Origin: Mucilaginibacter tundrae
GTDB lineage: Bacteria > Bacteroidota > Bacteroidia > Sphingobacteriales > Sphingobacteriaceae
NCBI RefSeq assembly: GCF_013408825.1
Contig: NZ_JACCBZ010000004.1
Span: 1-64,000, forward strand
Direction: 5' to 3'
DNA: 64,000 nt
The position numbers and the translations under genes were made by a program. Under the pieces are notes generated by a model. It was not told the DNA's origin. It ran no database searches and saw only the letters and a list, made by a program, of their open reading frames with translations. Below, in pieces: positions 7,704 to 16,657 of the stretch (position 1 is its first letter; each line of letters begins with the position of its first letter).

Positions 7704-9068
7704 ATGAAAAAGAGAGTTACCTTTTTGCTTTTTATAGCAGCACTTACTGCCGGTGGCATCATTCTGTTCCAGTGTTATTGGGTGTACAATACCTATAAAA
7801 CCGGAGAGCTGAATCTCAGCAAGCAATTAGCTGATGCACTGCAAAGAAGCATTGACAACTACCATGTTGGGCAAAGCGAGCTTCCACTTTCATTAAAGGC
7901 CACCTCGCCTTTTTTATCCGTGTTAAACGTAGTAGAGAAAGATACATCGCTGCATTTAAAGGTAATATACAGCGACGTCAAACACTCGCCATACACTGCA
8001 AAAATAGAGCAGGTCCCGATAAATCCGGTTAATTTATACCACCTGAAAGTGATGCTGGCTGAAACCCAGTTTATGTCGGCTACGTTAATGAATGCCGTCA
8101 AAATCGATACCCTGAAAGCCATATTTAAAGGTGAACTAAAAAGAAGCAATATTGATTTGCCTTTTAATCTTTTGCTATTAAAAAACCAGCGAAACCTTCC
8201 GCCGGGAAAAATTATGGCTTATCTAAACTATTCAAAAAATAGTCCTATCGTGGAAGCTGTTTTTGTTAACAAAAGCAGGGTTCTTCTCGCTCAGAATATA
8301 GTGCCCGCCATTATTTCCATTATTTTGATCCTGTTTTCTGCTGGCAGTTTGTGCTATATGTGGATTATCATCCGACGACAAATGCAACTGGACCACATTA
8401 AAAATGATTTCATAAGCAATGTCACCCATGAACTCCGCACCCCGATCTCCATTTTAAAATCGACACATGAAGCCCTTTACAAATACGGCGGTATTGCAGA
8501 ACCGGAAAAAGCGGACCGGTATCTGAAAATTAATACGGAAATCCTGGACAAACTGGATCATAATGTAGACCGTATTTTGGATATTACAAGATATGAAAGT
8601 GGTGATAAGCTGGCTAAGCCGGGTTTTATAAATATCAATGAATTAATTAATGCAGTTATTGAAAGGTTTACCTTAGATGCAGCTTATAATATGGAATTTT
8701 CAAACCCTGGTGGTTTGGAGGATATTTTTACTGACACTTATATTATGGACACTATCATATCCAATTTGATAGATAACGCTACTAAATATGGAGGTGAAAA
8801 TGTCAGGGTTAAAGTCACAATCAACCCTTTTGGAAAAGGTTGGCAATTAATTATCAGTGACAACGGCCCTGGTATCGACGATAAATATTTACCGTTTATC
8901 TTTGAAAAGTTTTACCGGGTGCCTTCTGGTAATTTGCACGAAGTTAAAGGTTATGGGCTTGGCTTGAGTTATGTTAAACAATTGGTGATTAGCTTAAACG
9001 GCACCATCTCTGTTAAAAGTAAAATAAATTCGGGTACAATATTTACCATTCAATTTCCTCAAAAATGA
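7704..9068 (+). CDS. Membrane sensor histidine kinase (module 2)
   Basis: 454 residues, paralogue of the kinase at 2602-3963 with the same layout: membrane segment at 5-28, extracytoplasmic region to about 193, second membrane segment (VPAIISIILILFSAGSLCYMW), HisKA with SNVTHELRTPI, HATPase with ISNLIDNATKYGG, ISDNGPGID and GYGLGLSYVK. No HAMP domain. The ligand-facing region has no cysteine. Overlaps the regulator gene by 4 bp (ATGA). Part of the operon with a TlpA-type redoxin, so envelope redox state or redoxin status is a plausible input, though nothing in the sensor region proves it. Confidence 0.93.
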   Translation: MKKRVTFLLFIAALTAGGIILFQCYWVYNTYKTGELNLSKQLADALQRSIDNYHVGQSELPLSLKATSPFLSVLNVVEKDTSLHLKVIYSDVKHSPYTAKIEQVPINPVNLYHLKVMLAETQFMSATLMNAVKIDTLKAIFKGELKRSNIDLPFNLLLLKNQRNLPPGKIMAYLNYSKNSPIVEAVFVNKSRVLLAQNIVPAIISIILILFSAGSLCYMWIIIRRQMQLDHIKNDFISNVTHELRTPISILKSTHEALYKYGGIAEPEKADRYLKINTEILDKLDHNVDRILDITRYESGDKLAKPGFININELINAVIERFTLDAAYNMEFSNPGGLEDIFTDTYIMDTIISNLIDNATKYGGENVRVKVTINPFGKGWQLIISDNGPGIDDKYLPFIFEKFYRVPSGNLHEVKGYGLGLSYVKQLVISLNGTISVKSKINSGTIFTIQFPQK

Positions 9069-9775
9069 ATAAGATCAAAGTGCTGTTAGTGGAAGATGAA
9101 GCCGTTTTAGCCTCCATAGTTAAAGAAACTTTAGATGCGCGGGGCTTTGAACTGACCATAGCTGCAAATGGTGTGGAAGGCTGGAGTTTGTTTAACAATA
9201 ATAAGCCTGATGTATGCGTCGTCGATGTTATGATGCCGCGTAAGGATGGATATTCTCTGGTGGAAGACATTCGCAGAGTGGATCAGTTAGTTCCCATTAT
9301 TTTTCTTACTGCCAAAACGCAAACAGCAGATGTCATAAAAGGGTTCGAAATCGGCGCAGATGATTATATGAAAAAGCCCTTCAGCATGGAGGAATTAATA
9401 TTGAGATTGAAAAGCCTGAATCGCAGAAGTGGTTTTCAGTTACCCGTTGATCGATCTTCTTTGCCATGCATCGTAAATAAGGTGGGGCATTTTAAATTTG
9501 ATTATAACCAACTGGAACTGGTAGACGATGAAAAAGCTGTCAGCCTCTCGCAACGCGAGGCCGATCTGCTTCAATTATTGCTCGATTATAAAAACAATCT
9601 GCTGGATCGCAAAACGGCATTGCTGACAATATGGGGAGATGATAGCCCTTTTAATGCGCGCAGCATGGATGTTTATATTACCAGGCTTCGCAAGTATTTA
9701 CTGAGTGATAACTCCGTACAAATCCTCAACATCCGTGGCTTTGGTTACAAGTTGATTGACCAATCATTAGTATGA
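9065..9775 (+). CDS. OmpR/PhoB-family response regulator (module 2)
   Basis: 236 residues. Receiver with E10/D11, D54 (VVDVMMPRKDG) and YMKKPFS; C-terminal winged helix (SQREADLLQLLLDYKNNLLDR ... ARSMDVYITRLRKYL, ending IRGFGYKLI). Start overlaps the kinase stop (ATGA). Very similar to the regulator at 1914-2609, including the recognition-helix region RSMDVYxTRxRKYL, which makes shared DNA-binding specificity plausible and fits the single operator type found at four promoters around both modules. Confidence 0.95.
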   Translation: MNKIKVLLVEDEAVLASIVKETLDARGFELTIAANGVEGWSLFNNNKPDVCVVDVMMPRKDGYSLVEDIRRVDQLVPIIFLTAKTQTADVIKGFEIGADDYMKKPFSMEELILRLKSLNRRSGFQLPVDRSSLPCIVNKVGHFKFDYNQLELVDDEKAVSLSQREADLLQLLLDYKNNLLDRKTALLTIWGDDSPFNARSMDVYITRLRKYLLSDNSVQILNIRGFGYKLIDQSLV

Positions 9776-10075
9776 CTGAAGTTTTGATGAATAGATTCCA
9801 TTTTACAGCTTTCAGGTTATTTAAGCAACAGTTATCAGAAATGGAACACTTTCCTAATGTTGCAAGGATGATGAAGAAAGATTATTAAAGGATATGGATA
9901 TCGTACATCCAGTAACAATGGAATATGATAATGCCATCGGATGTAAGCGCGGCGTTTTCGCAATAAAACGACCATTTCTTTTACCTCCGATGGCATTAGA
10001 TTTTTTGAATCAAAAATAACTTAACTTCCGGCTATAGGCCGTCCCATACATATGGTTCTTTGACAAGCGGTTTAC
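9776..10075. other. Intergenic region with a long-loop inverted repeat
   Basis: TAATGCCATCGGA at 9929-9941 is perfectly repeated in inverted form at 9986-9998, followed by a T run (GATTTTTTG), which would fit a terminator with a 44-nt loop downstream of the regulator. A 33-codon open frame at 9787-9888 has no recognisable features. Nothing else is supported. Confidence 0.45.
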
Positions 10076-10848
10076 GTGGTAATAACGCAGGCCTTATGCT
10101 ACTCTAATATACGAAGGATGCAACAATTAACTATCGATGGCAAAACCTTGTTAGTAGACCCTATGCTGGCCCCCAAAGATAGCTACGATGTATTTCCTTT
10201 CAGCAACAACGAATTGAGAAATCCTTTAGTTGACTTGCCTTTAGATAATGAACAACTGCATGCATTAATTGCAAAGGTTGAAGCAGTGTTGTTAACACAT
10301 TTGCATATTGACCATTGGGATCTTGTTGCTCAACAAATGTTGCCAAAAGACATTATGATATTATGCCAGCCCGTGGACGCTCATACAATTAGTGCCTCGG
10401 GCTTTACAAATGTCATACCTGTCGCTGATGAGCTTATTTGGAATGGTGCACTGATTAGTCGTGTTAACTGTAAACATGGAGTTGGCGCAATTACTGATCT
10501 CACAGGTGTAGTTTCAGGTTATGTCATCTCAACAAAAGAAGAGCGATTGTATATTGCTGGTGATACCGTATGGTATGAAGATGTGGAGCAAACTTTGGAA
10601 GATTTAGGCCAACGCATATTATTTTAAATGGTGGTGCCGCCAGATTCGTAATTGGTGATCCTATCATCATGAATATCGCAGACATTATTAAAGTGTGCAA
10701 GCATGCTCCTTTAGCAAATATTTACGTGGTGCATCTGGAATCGGTTAATTCAGTTACAGAAAATCGTATTGATATTTCTAATGCCGTTTCAGCACATAAT
10801 CTTTCCCATCGTTGCCATGTTCCTGCTGATGGTGATTTACTTTTTTAA
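10076..10848 (+). pseudogene. UlaG-like metallo-beta-lactamase-fold hydrolase, frameshifted
   Basis: The first frame (stop 10625-10627) holds GKTLLVDPMLAPKD and the metal-binding VLLTHLHIDHWD (HxHxDH), typical of the metal-dependent hydrolases annotated as UlaG/YcjL-like. The family sequence continues in another frame from about 10600 (EDF|RPTHIILNGGAARFVIGDPIIM) to the stop at 10846-10848. Restoring one T in the GATTTAGG run would join both parts into about 257 residues. The N-terminus is also uncertain, with no convincing upstream start. Either a real loss of function or a base missing from the assembly; neighbouring decay favours a real pseudogene. Confidence 0.75.
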
Positions 10849-10940
10849 GATTACTTCAGCAATTTCGGTGCTTGCCATTAGGATAATCCATAATGAAAAC
10901 TATCTCACTAAACGTTGAGCTTCCACACGAAGTAGAATGA

Positions 10941-11290
10941 AAAGGATGCTATTACTACCATTGTGTCTCTTCGTGTGGTACAAGATATAAAGCAGCAGAA
11001 GAGATCAATGATAGATTCATTAGCGAGTTAAAGCGATTTGTGCAAAGGCCAGGAGTGTCTGAATTATATAAGATAATTGTTAAGGATGTTTATACTCAAC
11101 AAAATGGCTCGCAATCAAATGGCAGGAAAGATTTATTAACTTAAATACAAACTGAGAACGACCGCCTTTCAAATGCACGGAGTCTGTTATTGGATGATGT
11201 AATTGACAGCGGAGATTACAAAACTATTAAAGCGAAACGTGAGAAAAAGTTAATGATGCTTGAAGTGAAACTAACGAGCTTAATACATCT
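10941..11290 (+). pseudogene. C-terminal remnant of a large serine recombinase
   Basis: One frame reads KGCYYYHCVSSCGTRYKAAE, FISELKRFVQRPGVSELYK, then a helical SNARSLLLDDVIDSGDYKTI segment. This is the zinc-ribbon (HC...CG) plus coiled-coil tail of large serine recombinases common in Bacteroidota. An in-frame TAA at 11142-11144 interrupts it, a stop precedes it at 10938-10940, and the catalytic and recombinase domains are missing. At about 11290 the same frame runs straight into an unrelated fragment. It is a relic of a mobile element. Confidence 0.7.
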
Positions 11291-11677
11291 TGAGTTCATT
11301 CAGGACGGTGGATATGAAAATTTCAGGTTTTGGCATGCTGAAGGATGGAATTGGGTAAAAAAGAATCAGCTTGCAGCCCCACTTTATTGGTACAAAGTCA
11401 ATGGTAACTGGCATTTAAGTGGAATTCTCATTATGATAATTTGCTGGAAGCGGCGGAAGGGGCGGATACCCCTGTGACTTGGTCTTGCCACGTTGGGATT
11501 GGCCACCGTTGTGAAAGCAGCTGCCTGGATGGAAAAGTCAAATACGATCCTGCACCATTTGATAACCCGGCTAATGGAAATATCTTGTTATGCTGTGCAA
11601 AGCGCTCACTGATATTCAGCTGGAACTATGAAAAAACACCTTATCTATATCTCATTTTTAAGTTCAAATATTTATAA
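11291..11677 (+). pseudogene. Fragment resembling an EgtB / formylglycine-generating-enzyme domain
   Basis: The frame continuing from the recombinase tail reads LEFIQDGGYENFRFW, EGWNWVKKN and APLYWYKVNGNW, the pattern of the FGE-sulfatase/EgtB fold (DGGY...W...GW.W...PLYW). After about 11415 it continues in a second frame (FKWNSHYDNLLEA ... TPVTWSCHV) and then loses resemblance before the catalytic part. The N-terminal DinB-like domain and the C-terminus are both absent. Broken at both ends and frameshifted, so not functional. The match is by recall of the motif and is moderately secure. Confidence 0.5.
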
Positions 11678-11754
11678 GCTGACCTAACTACAAAATTGTA
11701 TCAATCAAAAAGGAAACGACTGGTACTGTTTAAATCCTATGCTTATAACAAAAT

Positions 11755-11949
11755 ATGAAAGACAAAGAGGCAACTAAAAGAAAATTGATCGATGCCGTTG
11801 GAATAATTATTAAACGAGATGGCTTTTCGGCTTTAAAGATTAGCACTATTGCAAAAGTTGCGGAAGTAGATAGAAAATTAATTTACAGATATTTTGGGGG
11901 GCTTAATCATTTGATAGAAGCCTACATTATATCATTTAATCCATTTTAA
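11755..11949 (+). pseudogene. TetR-family regulator, N-terminal fragment
   Basis: 64 codons: MKDKEATKRKLIDAVGIIIK, GFSALKISTIAKVAEVDRKLIYRYFGGLNHLIEAYI. This is a complete TetR helix-turn-helix domain (IAKVAEVDRKLIYRYFG), then a stop. The ligand-binding part that should follow (about 130 residues) is not found in any frame downstream. The HTH is intact, so a short DNA-binding product is conceivable, but a truncated relic is more likely given the surrounding decay. Confidence 0.65.
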
Positions 11950-12026
11950 ATAAACTCCTTGTTGACTTCAACCAAAATGGCAATATTTACTAATTATCAA
12001 TTCCTGCAATTATTGACAAACCTTAC

Positions 12027-12397
12027 ATGGACGAAAAAAAAATACTTGAAGCTTGCTTTAGCCTTGCAGAAGAATTGATGTGGGAAAAAGACACCTCGCC
12101 ATTGGAACGACTTCCGAAACACCTCGAAGAACTCTCAGAAATGACAGATAATTTTGTTGAAATTGTAAAAAGGAATAGCTACCAGGTTGATGGGTTACCG
12201 GATGCTCAGGAGATATTAGTGGGTGCTGTACAATATTTAACATCAATTGCAATTCCCCCTTGCGGGGAAACTATGAATGGTTTAATTATTCGCTTGCAAT
12301 GCTTTTAGAAATTGCTAATCCACATGATGGTGTTGACGAAAACGGGCTTCCTTTCCTTTTTAGAATGCGAAATGGATTAGTTTCACGCGAGCTTTGA
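12027..12397 (+). pseudogene. Unknown protein, frameshifted near its C-terminus
   Basis: The first frame gives 93 codons (MDEKKILEACFSLAEELMWE ... YLTSIAIP) with mixed helical character. At about 12255-12275, in a CCCCCTTGCGGGGA stretch, a good continuation moves to another frame: GNYEWFNYSLAMLLEIANPH and on to a stop at 12395-12397. The two parts would make about 123 residues. I recognise no family. The frame change suggests a small indel in a GC-rich homopolymer. Confidence 0.4.
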
Positions 12398-12561
12398 AAA
12401 GGTTTGATTTTGAGGTGCCGATAGTAATCTATTGTCTCTGCCAAATAGCTAGTGCGGAAGGTGGTATGGTCGATATGCATGCTAGGTTTTTTTTCTTCGA
12501 AATTATGGGACATGTTTTAGTCTCGTCTTGTAGCAAACACGGATAAACATGTAAGCACGGA

Positions 12562-13377
12562 TCAGGCGGGATTTGCTTTCTTAAAGGCACTTGGCGATAC
12601 CCCGAAATGCGCTTTAAAGGCATTGCTTAAATGGCTTTCGTCCGAATATCCGTACTCGTAAGCCATTTCAGAAAGCGTTTTATCCCGGTGTACAAGTTGA
12701 TGTGCGATGAGGTTAAGCGCATAGGTTTGTACATATTTTTTAAAGGTGCTTCCGGTAGCTTTTGTAAAGTACTGATTAAAATAGGCCTTACTGATATTGA
12801 ACTGTTCAGCCATCTTGGGAATAGACAGCAACCGTTTTTCTGTAATGTGCTGGTCTATAAAATTTAAGATAGTTTGGATTTTTTCTTCTTTAAGCGGTAC
12901 CACATTTAATTCGGAATCTTTTGACATGAGCGCGAGCACCAATGCCAATGAACTTTTGATGATAAAATTTTGATAGGCTGTAACTTTTCTATGTTCGGAG
13001 ATTACGAGCTCCATCAATTTAATGACCTGTTCGCGATTAGAACCTGAAAGGTTCACTTTCCGGTTTGGTGATGAAAAGCGCGTAAGCAACTGTTTAAAAT
13101 CAGCATCCTGCAAGAAATCCTCAAAAAACCCTTCATGGAATTTAATTACACCTATGGCGGTACGTTCATTAAAAATAAAGAAATGGGTATCTTGGGGAGG
13201 CAGGATAAATAAATCCCCTTTTTTATAGTTATAGGTTTGATCATTGATGATATGCTGACCGCTGCCTCTGATAATAAATTGCAATTCGTAATGGGTATGC
13301 TTATGCACGGGCAGATGCCAGCTGTCCTTTATAACAAAGGAGATCTCAAACTTTTGGGATAGATTTCGGATATGCAT
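12562..13377 (-). CDS. AraC-family transcriptional regulator
   Basis: 271 residues. N-terminal cupin-like sensing domain (HKHTHYELQFIIRGSGQHII, YKKGDLFILPPQDTHFF) and a C-terminal double helix-turn-helix from about 170: LSIPKMAEQFNISKAYFNQYFTKATG and TLSEMAYEYGYSDESHLSNAFKAHFGVSPSAFKK. Divergent from the SDR gene at 13483 with 105 bp between start codons, so the SDR is its most likely target. The ligand is unknown. Confidence 0.92.
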   Translation of the reverse strand: MHIRNLSQKFEISFVIKDSWHLPVHKHTHYELQFIIRGSGQHIINDQTYNYKKGDLFILPPQDTHFFIFNERTAIGVIKFHEGFFEDFLQDADFKQLLTRFSSPNRKVNLSGSNREQVIKLMELVISEHRKVTAYQNFIIKSSLALVLALMSKDSELNVVPLKEEKIQTILNFIDQHITEKRLLSIPKMAEQFNISKAYFNQYFTKATGSTFKKYVQTYALNLIAHQLVHRDKTLSEMAYEYGYSDESHLSNAFKAHFGVSPSAFKKANPA

Positions 13378-13435
13378 CCCTGAAAGTTACAACTTAATCC
13401 TGTATTTCTGCAATAAGCAGCGTTCCTGTAAGTCG

Positions 13436-13443
13436 TAGATTTG
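13436..13443 (+). promoter_or_regulatory. -7 box for the SDR gene at 13483
   Basis: TAGATTTG matches TAnnTTTG exactly and lies 39 nt before the SDR start in the AraC/SDR divergent region. Confidence 0.5.
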
Positions 13444-13482
13444 TTTCATAAAACATAACAGAAACAATTAACACTATAAAAA

Positions 13483-14256
13483 ATGCAACTCAGCAATAAA
13501 ACAATCCTCATCACCGGCGGTGCTACAGGAATCGGATTTGGCTTTGCTCAAAACCTTATTGAAAAAGGCAACCGGGTTATTATATCCGGCAGGCGGCTCG
13601 ACAAACTTCAGGAAGCACAAAACGCGCTGCCAGGTTTACTTTACTTCGCTTGTGATGTCTCTGATCCAGATGCCATAGACGAATTATTTGTAAAATTAAA
13701 AGATGAGGGAATTATCCTTGATGTGGTATTTAATAATGCGGGAGTGCTCGAATTATGGGATATTCAAACTCAAACCATTGCATCAAAAGATGTTTTTACC
13801 AAGATTAATACCAATCTGTCCGGCCCAATCGCTATCACGCAAAAATTTATTAGGCAGGCTAATTCGGATACTGACAATTACATCGTTAACATTTCAACCG
13901 AAGCCGCAATTATGCCTATTCCCATTATGCCGCTTTATTCATCATCTAAGGCCGGTTTGAATGCATTCACGCTGTCTTTGCGTACCCAATTAAAGAACAG
14001 TAAATTTCATGTCGTGGAAATTGTGCCACCGGCTACTGAAAGTAAAATGACAACGGTGGATATGAAAAACACGACTAAACTTGCAGACCCTAAAATCTTC
14101 GCAAAACAGGTGATCAGGAAAATTGAAGAAGGAAAATTGTATTATGCACCCAGTAGTAATGCTAAATTGCTCACCATCATTCGCAGGGTATTTCCAAATT
14201 CAGGTTTGAAATTGATTGATAAAATGAGTCGTAAAGAAGTGCTCGGCAAAGCGTAG
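13483..14256 (+). CDS. SDR-family oxidoreductase (DltE-like)
   Basis: 257 residues. TILITGGATGIGFGFAQNLI carries the TGxxxGIG cofactor motif, NNAG is present (VVFNNAGVLELWD), and the active-site YSSSKAGLNAF has Tyr-xxx-Lys. The C-terminal extension (KFHVVEIVPPATESKM ... KILTI-like tail) matches the DltE-type short oxidoreductases. It is the likely target of the divergent AraC regulator. It resembles the SDRs at 22202 and 36893 but is controlled by a different regulator class. Substrate unknown. Confidence 0.92.
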   Translation: MQLSNKTILITGGATGIGFGFAQNLIEKGNRVIISGRRLDKLQEAQNALPGLLYFACDVSDPDAIDELFVKLKDEGIILDVVFNNAGVLELWDIQTQTIASKDVFTKINTNLSGPIAITQKFIRQANSDTDNYIVNISTEAAIMPIPIMPLYSSSKAGLNAFTLSLRTQLKNSKFHVVEIVPPATESKMTTVDMKNTTKLADPKIFAKQVIRKIEEGKLYYAPSSNAKLLTIIRRVFPNSGLKLIDKMSRKEVLGKA

Positions 14257-14343
14257 ACTGAATTATGTTTAACGCTCGGTGGGTTATCTCAATTATTGAT
14301 AAGACATCGGGACATTGTACTAACTGATACACTTACGGCCGCT

Positions 14344-14553
14344 ATGATAGAGGTACGTCTGACAGCCATATCGGATTTAACAAAACGAAAACAAACGTAC
14401 AGGGTAGGCGACAACGAATATGACATACCAAAATTGCTTGACGAGCTTGGTGTGACCCTTAAAGATCTGGAGTTTGAGGTTCTCGATTTCTATGGTAAAA
14501 TTCTTGAAGTTGAAGATGATGAGGTGATGATAAATTGCTTGATTAATGAATAA
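14344..14553 (+). CDS. Hypothetical small acidic protein
   Basis: 69 residues from ATG 14344 (MIEVRLTAISDLTKRKQTYR ... VMINCLINE); an upstream start at 14296 is also open. No family recognised, no clear ribosome-binding context. Placed between the SDR and a membrane ORF in a poorly organised stretch, so it may be a fragment. Confidence 0.3.
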   Translation: MIEVRLTAISDLTKRKQTYRVGDNEYDIPKLLDELGVTLKDLEFEVLDFYGKILEVEDDEVMINCLINE

Positions 14554-14604
14554 CCAAAGGTTTTTGAAGTCAGAAGATATGACTTTCAGCTTTTTAAAAA
14601 TTAT

Positions 14605-14835
14605 ATGTCTTTACATCCCGAACAGTTTCTAAGAATTAAAATCACAAACATACCCGGATCGAGAGTGATTGATTTCCTTGAAATAAACGATGACTTCAAA
14701 CTATTTGGACGCCCATTTTATTTAATAATCACATTAGGTTCTATTTTACTGATTATCTTTTCTGTTTTACTCATTATCTTTTCTGTGTCGTTTGGCCTTG
14801 CTCTATACAATTTTTGCTTTAATATCCATCTATAA
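14605..14835 (+). CDS. Hypothetical single-pass membrane protein
   Basis: 76 residues with a hydrophobic segment from about 40 to 70 (YLIITLGSILLIIFSVLLIIFSVSFGLALY). The segment contains a tandem LLIIFSV pair encoded by a 21-bp direct duplication. No family recognised. It could be a fragment rather than a working gene. Confidence 0.3.
   Translation: MSLHPEQFLRIKITNIPGSRVIDFLEINDDFKLFGRPFYLIITLGSILLIIFSVLLIIFSVSFGLALYNFCFNIHL
14744..14785 (+). repeat. 21-bp tandem direct repeat, two copies
   Basis: Units at 14744-14764 and 14765-14785 differ at one base (TTTTACTGATT versus TTTTACTCATT). The period is in frame and duplicates seven residues of the hypothetical membrane segment. Confidence 0.8.
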
Positions 14836-15433
14836 GTGTTATGTGGAAATTAAAATTTATCAAGGCTGTCACTATACAATATTGTTAATATGCCTTTGGT
14901 TTTTAGCTTTTTTTCCTGAATAACAAAACTTGCATTACGGGTTTATAGATTCAAAGCTTTTTAATTTATCAGTTCAATTAACATGCTTATCTTATAATTA
15001 AGTATATCTAATTACATTGTTATTAAAATAGCTAACTAATCCTTTGCTGTGCAAGCAATGTTATAAAAATCTTATAATGCCATGATTCGCCAACTAATTT
15101 GGTAAAATTTGGCTGCAATGAATATATTTGCAATATTATGCATAGCATTAGAGACTAGTCTTATGTCTGATTTCTAATTCAAGTTTGGTATTATAACACA
15201 TAGAATATAAATCCTAATGCTCGACCAAACTGAAACCGCCGTTAATAAAATTTCGCCAACATTTACTAGGTGATTTTGGTTGGGGCTGATAGATTAGATT
15301 TAACCATCAATAAAAAGTCGGCTCTGCGAAAAACCGACTTAATAATCATTCTTACTCCAGCGTCATAGGCTAATTCACAAGTATGTGGGATAGCATCTAT
15401 TATTGGCGAATCGAAGTTCCTAGTTTACCTTTT
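14836..15433. other. AT-rich intergenic region with a terminator at 15315-15340
   Basis: No gene is supported over about 600 bp. Near the right end AAGTCGG (15315-15321) pairs with CCGACTT (15334-15340); on the minus strand the hairpin is followed by TTTATTG, so it probably terminates the Old Yellow Enzyme gene about 95 bp away. Confidence 0.55.
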
Positions 15434-16549
15434 TTATTCCGATCTTGTCACTTTAGGATAATCTGTAAAGCCTTTTTCGCCACCTGAATAATAAGTTGCC
15501 TGATCTGCAGCAACTAAAGGTAAAGCCTGAGCATACCTTTCTACTAAATCCGGGTTTGCAATAAAAGGCGTTGCAAAAGAAACCAGATCGGCTAATCCGT
15601 CTGCAATAATTTTATTACCGGATTCAAAATTAAAACCCAGGTTTGCAACAATAACCCCATTGTAATTTTGACGAAAAAATGAATAAAATTTATCTTCCCA
15701 TGGTGCAATAGGTGTATTTGCAAGTGTGACGGCCGGACCTACTATCTCCAGGAAAGCGAGGTCATATTCGTTAAGCCTATGAAGTAGATAATCGTAATCG
15801 GCAATTGTGTTTTCGTCTGGCTTGATTATGCCAGTGTTAAAAGCAGCCGGCGTGAATTTAACAGCAACTCTTTTCCCAGGAAACACTTGGATTAAAACAT
15901 CAAGGATTTCAAATAAAATTCTGCTACGGTTAACTATGTCGCCACCATATTCGTCAGTTCGCTGGTTAGTCGCTGTGCTTAAAAATTGAGGGATAAGCGT
16001 AAATAACTGTGCATGTAGTTCTATACCATCAAACCCCGCTGCTTTCGCGTTAATGGCTGCCAGATGATATTCCTCAACAGTCTCGTGAATTTGTAGGGTG
16101 GTGTAAGTCCTCGGTGTTACCGTATCTTTAAAGCCCTTCGGAGTAAATGATTTTTCCCGCGGGTTGATGGCGGATGGCCCCAGCGGCAACTCTCCGTTAA
16201 AATAATCAGGATGCGATGCTGCTCCGATATGGGCGAGTTGTAAAAAAAATCTTCCGTGTTCCTGATGAACCGCATCTGTAACTTTTTTCCATGCTTCTGT
16301 TTGCGTAGAGGTGAAGATTCCAGGAATATTCAGAAAGCCAATGGCATTTTTGCTTACCCAAACACTTTCAGAAAGGATCAGTCCTGCGCCGGCGCGTTGT
16401 GCATAATAGATGGCATGCAATTCGTTAGGGGCAATTGCTTCATTGGTTGCACGGGCACGCGTCATTGATGCCATGATCATTCTGTTAGGAAGTGTAATAT
16501 CGCCCAATTGGAAAGGGCTTAAAAGATTTTCTTTGTTTGGCTGAATCAT
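15434..16549 (-). CDS. Old Yellow Enzyme-type NADH:flavin oxidoreductase (alkene reductase)
   Basis: 371 residues, a TIM-barrel flavoprotein of the OYE family: LLSPFQLGDITLPNRMIMAS, LILSESVWVS, RFFLQLAHIGAASHP (conserved Gln and His), FDGIELHAQL, NQRTDEYGGDIVNRSR and the phosphate-binding VANLGFNFESGNKII. The classical OYE active site H-x-x-N-x-Y is here HAQLFT: the His is kept but the positions of Asn and the proton-donor Tyr are Leu and Thr. Such enzymes reduce activated C=C bonds using FMN. Divergent from an HxlR regulator across 132 bp with a palindromic operator. Confidence 0.9.
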   Translation of the reverse strand: MIQPNKENLLSPFQLGDITLPNRMIMASMTRARATNEAIAPNELHAIYYAQRAGAGLILSESVWVSKNAIGFLNIPGIFTSTQTEAWKKVTDAVHQEHGRFFLQLAHIGAASHPDYFNGELPLGPSAINPREKSFTPKGFKDTVTPRTYTTLQIHETVEEYHLAAINAKAAGFDGIELHAQLFTLIPQFLSTATNQRTDEYGGDIVNRSRILFEILDVLIQVFPGKRVAVKFTPAAFNTGIIKPDENTIADYDYLLHRLNEYDLAFLEIVGPAVTLANTPIAPWEDKFYSFFRQNYNGVIVANLGFNFESGNKIIADGLADLVSFATPFIANPDLVERYAQALPLVAADQATYYSGGEKGFTDYPKVTRSE

Positions 16550-16612
16550 GTCCTTTTTTATTCAAAGTTCCACTTATAGATACATTGCTGCAATAAGGGG
16601 GAAAAGATACCC

Positions 16613-16635
16613 ATAGGGATAATTTTATCCCCTAT
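16613..16635. promoter_or_regulatory. Palindromic operator between OYE and HxlR genes
   Basis: ATAGGGATAA (16613-16622) and TTATCCCCTAT (16625-16635) form a near-perfect inverted repeat (one extra C). Its place between the divergent genes suggests the HxlR binding site. Confidence 0.6.
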
Positions 16636-16657
16636 AGCGCATTTTAACACCTATGCT

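Noticed and set aside
9787..9888. 33-codon ORF after the module 2 regulator
   Set aside because: No recognisable features or conserved context; too short to support.
13468..13475. Single TTAACACT before the SDR at 13483
   Set aside because: Only one copy, 7 nt from the ATG and no repeat spacing, so not the shared operator.
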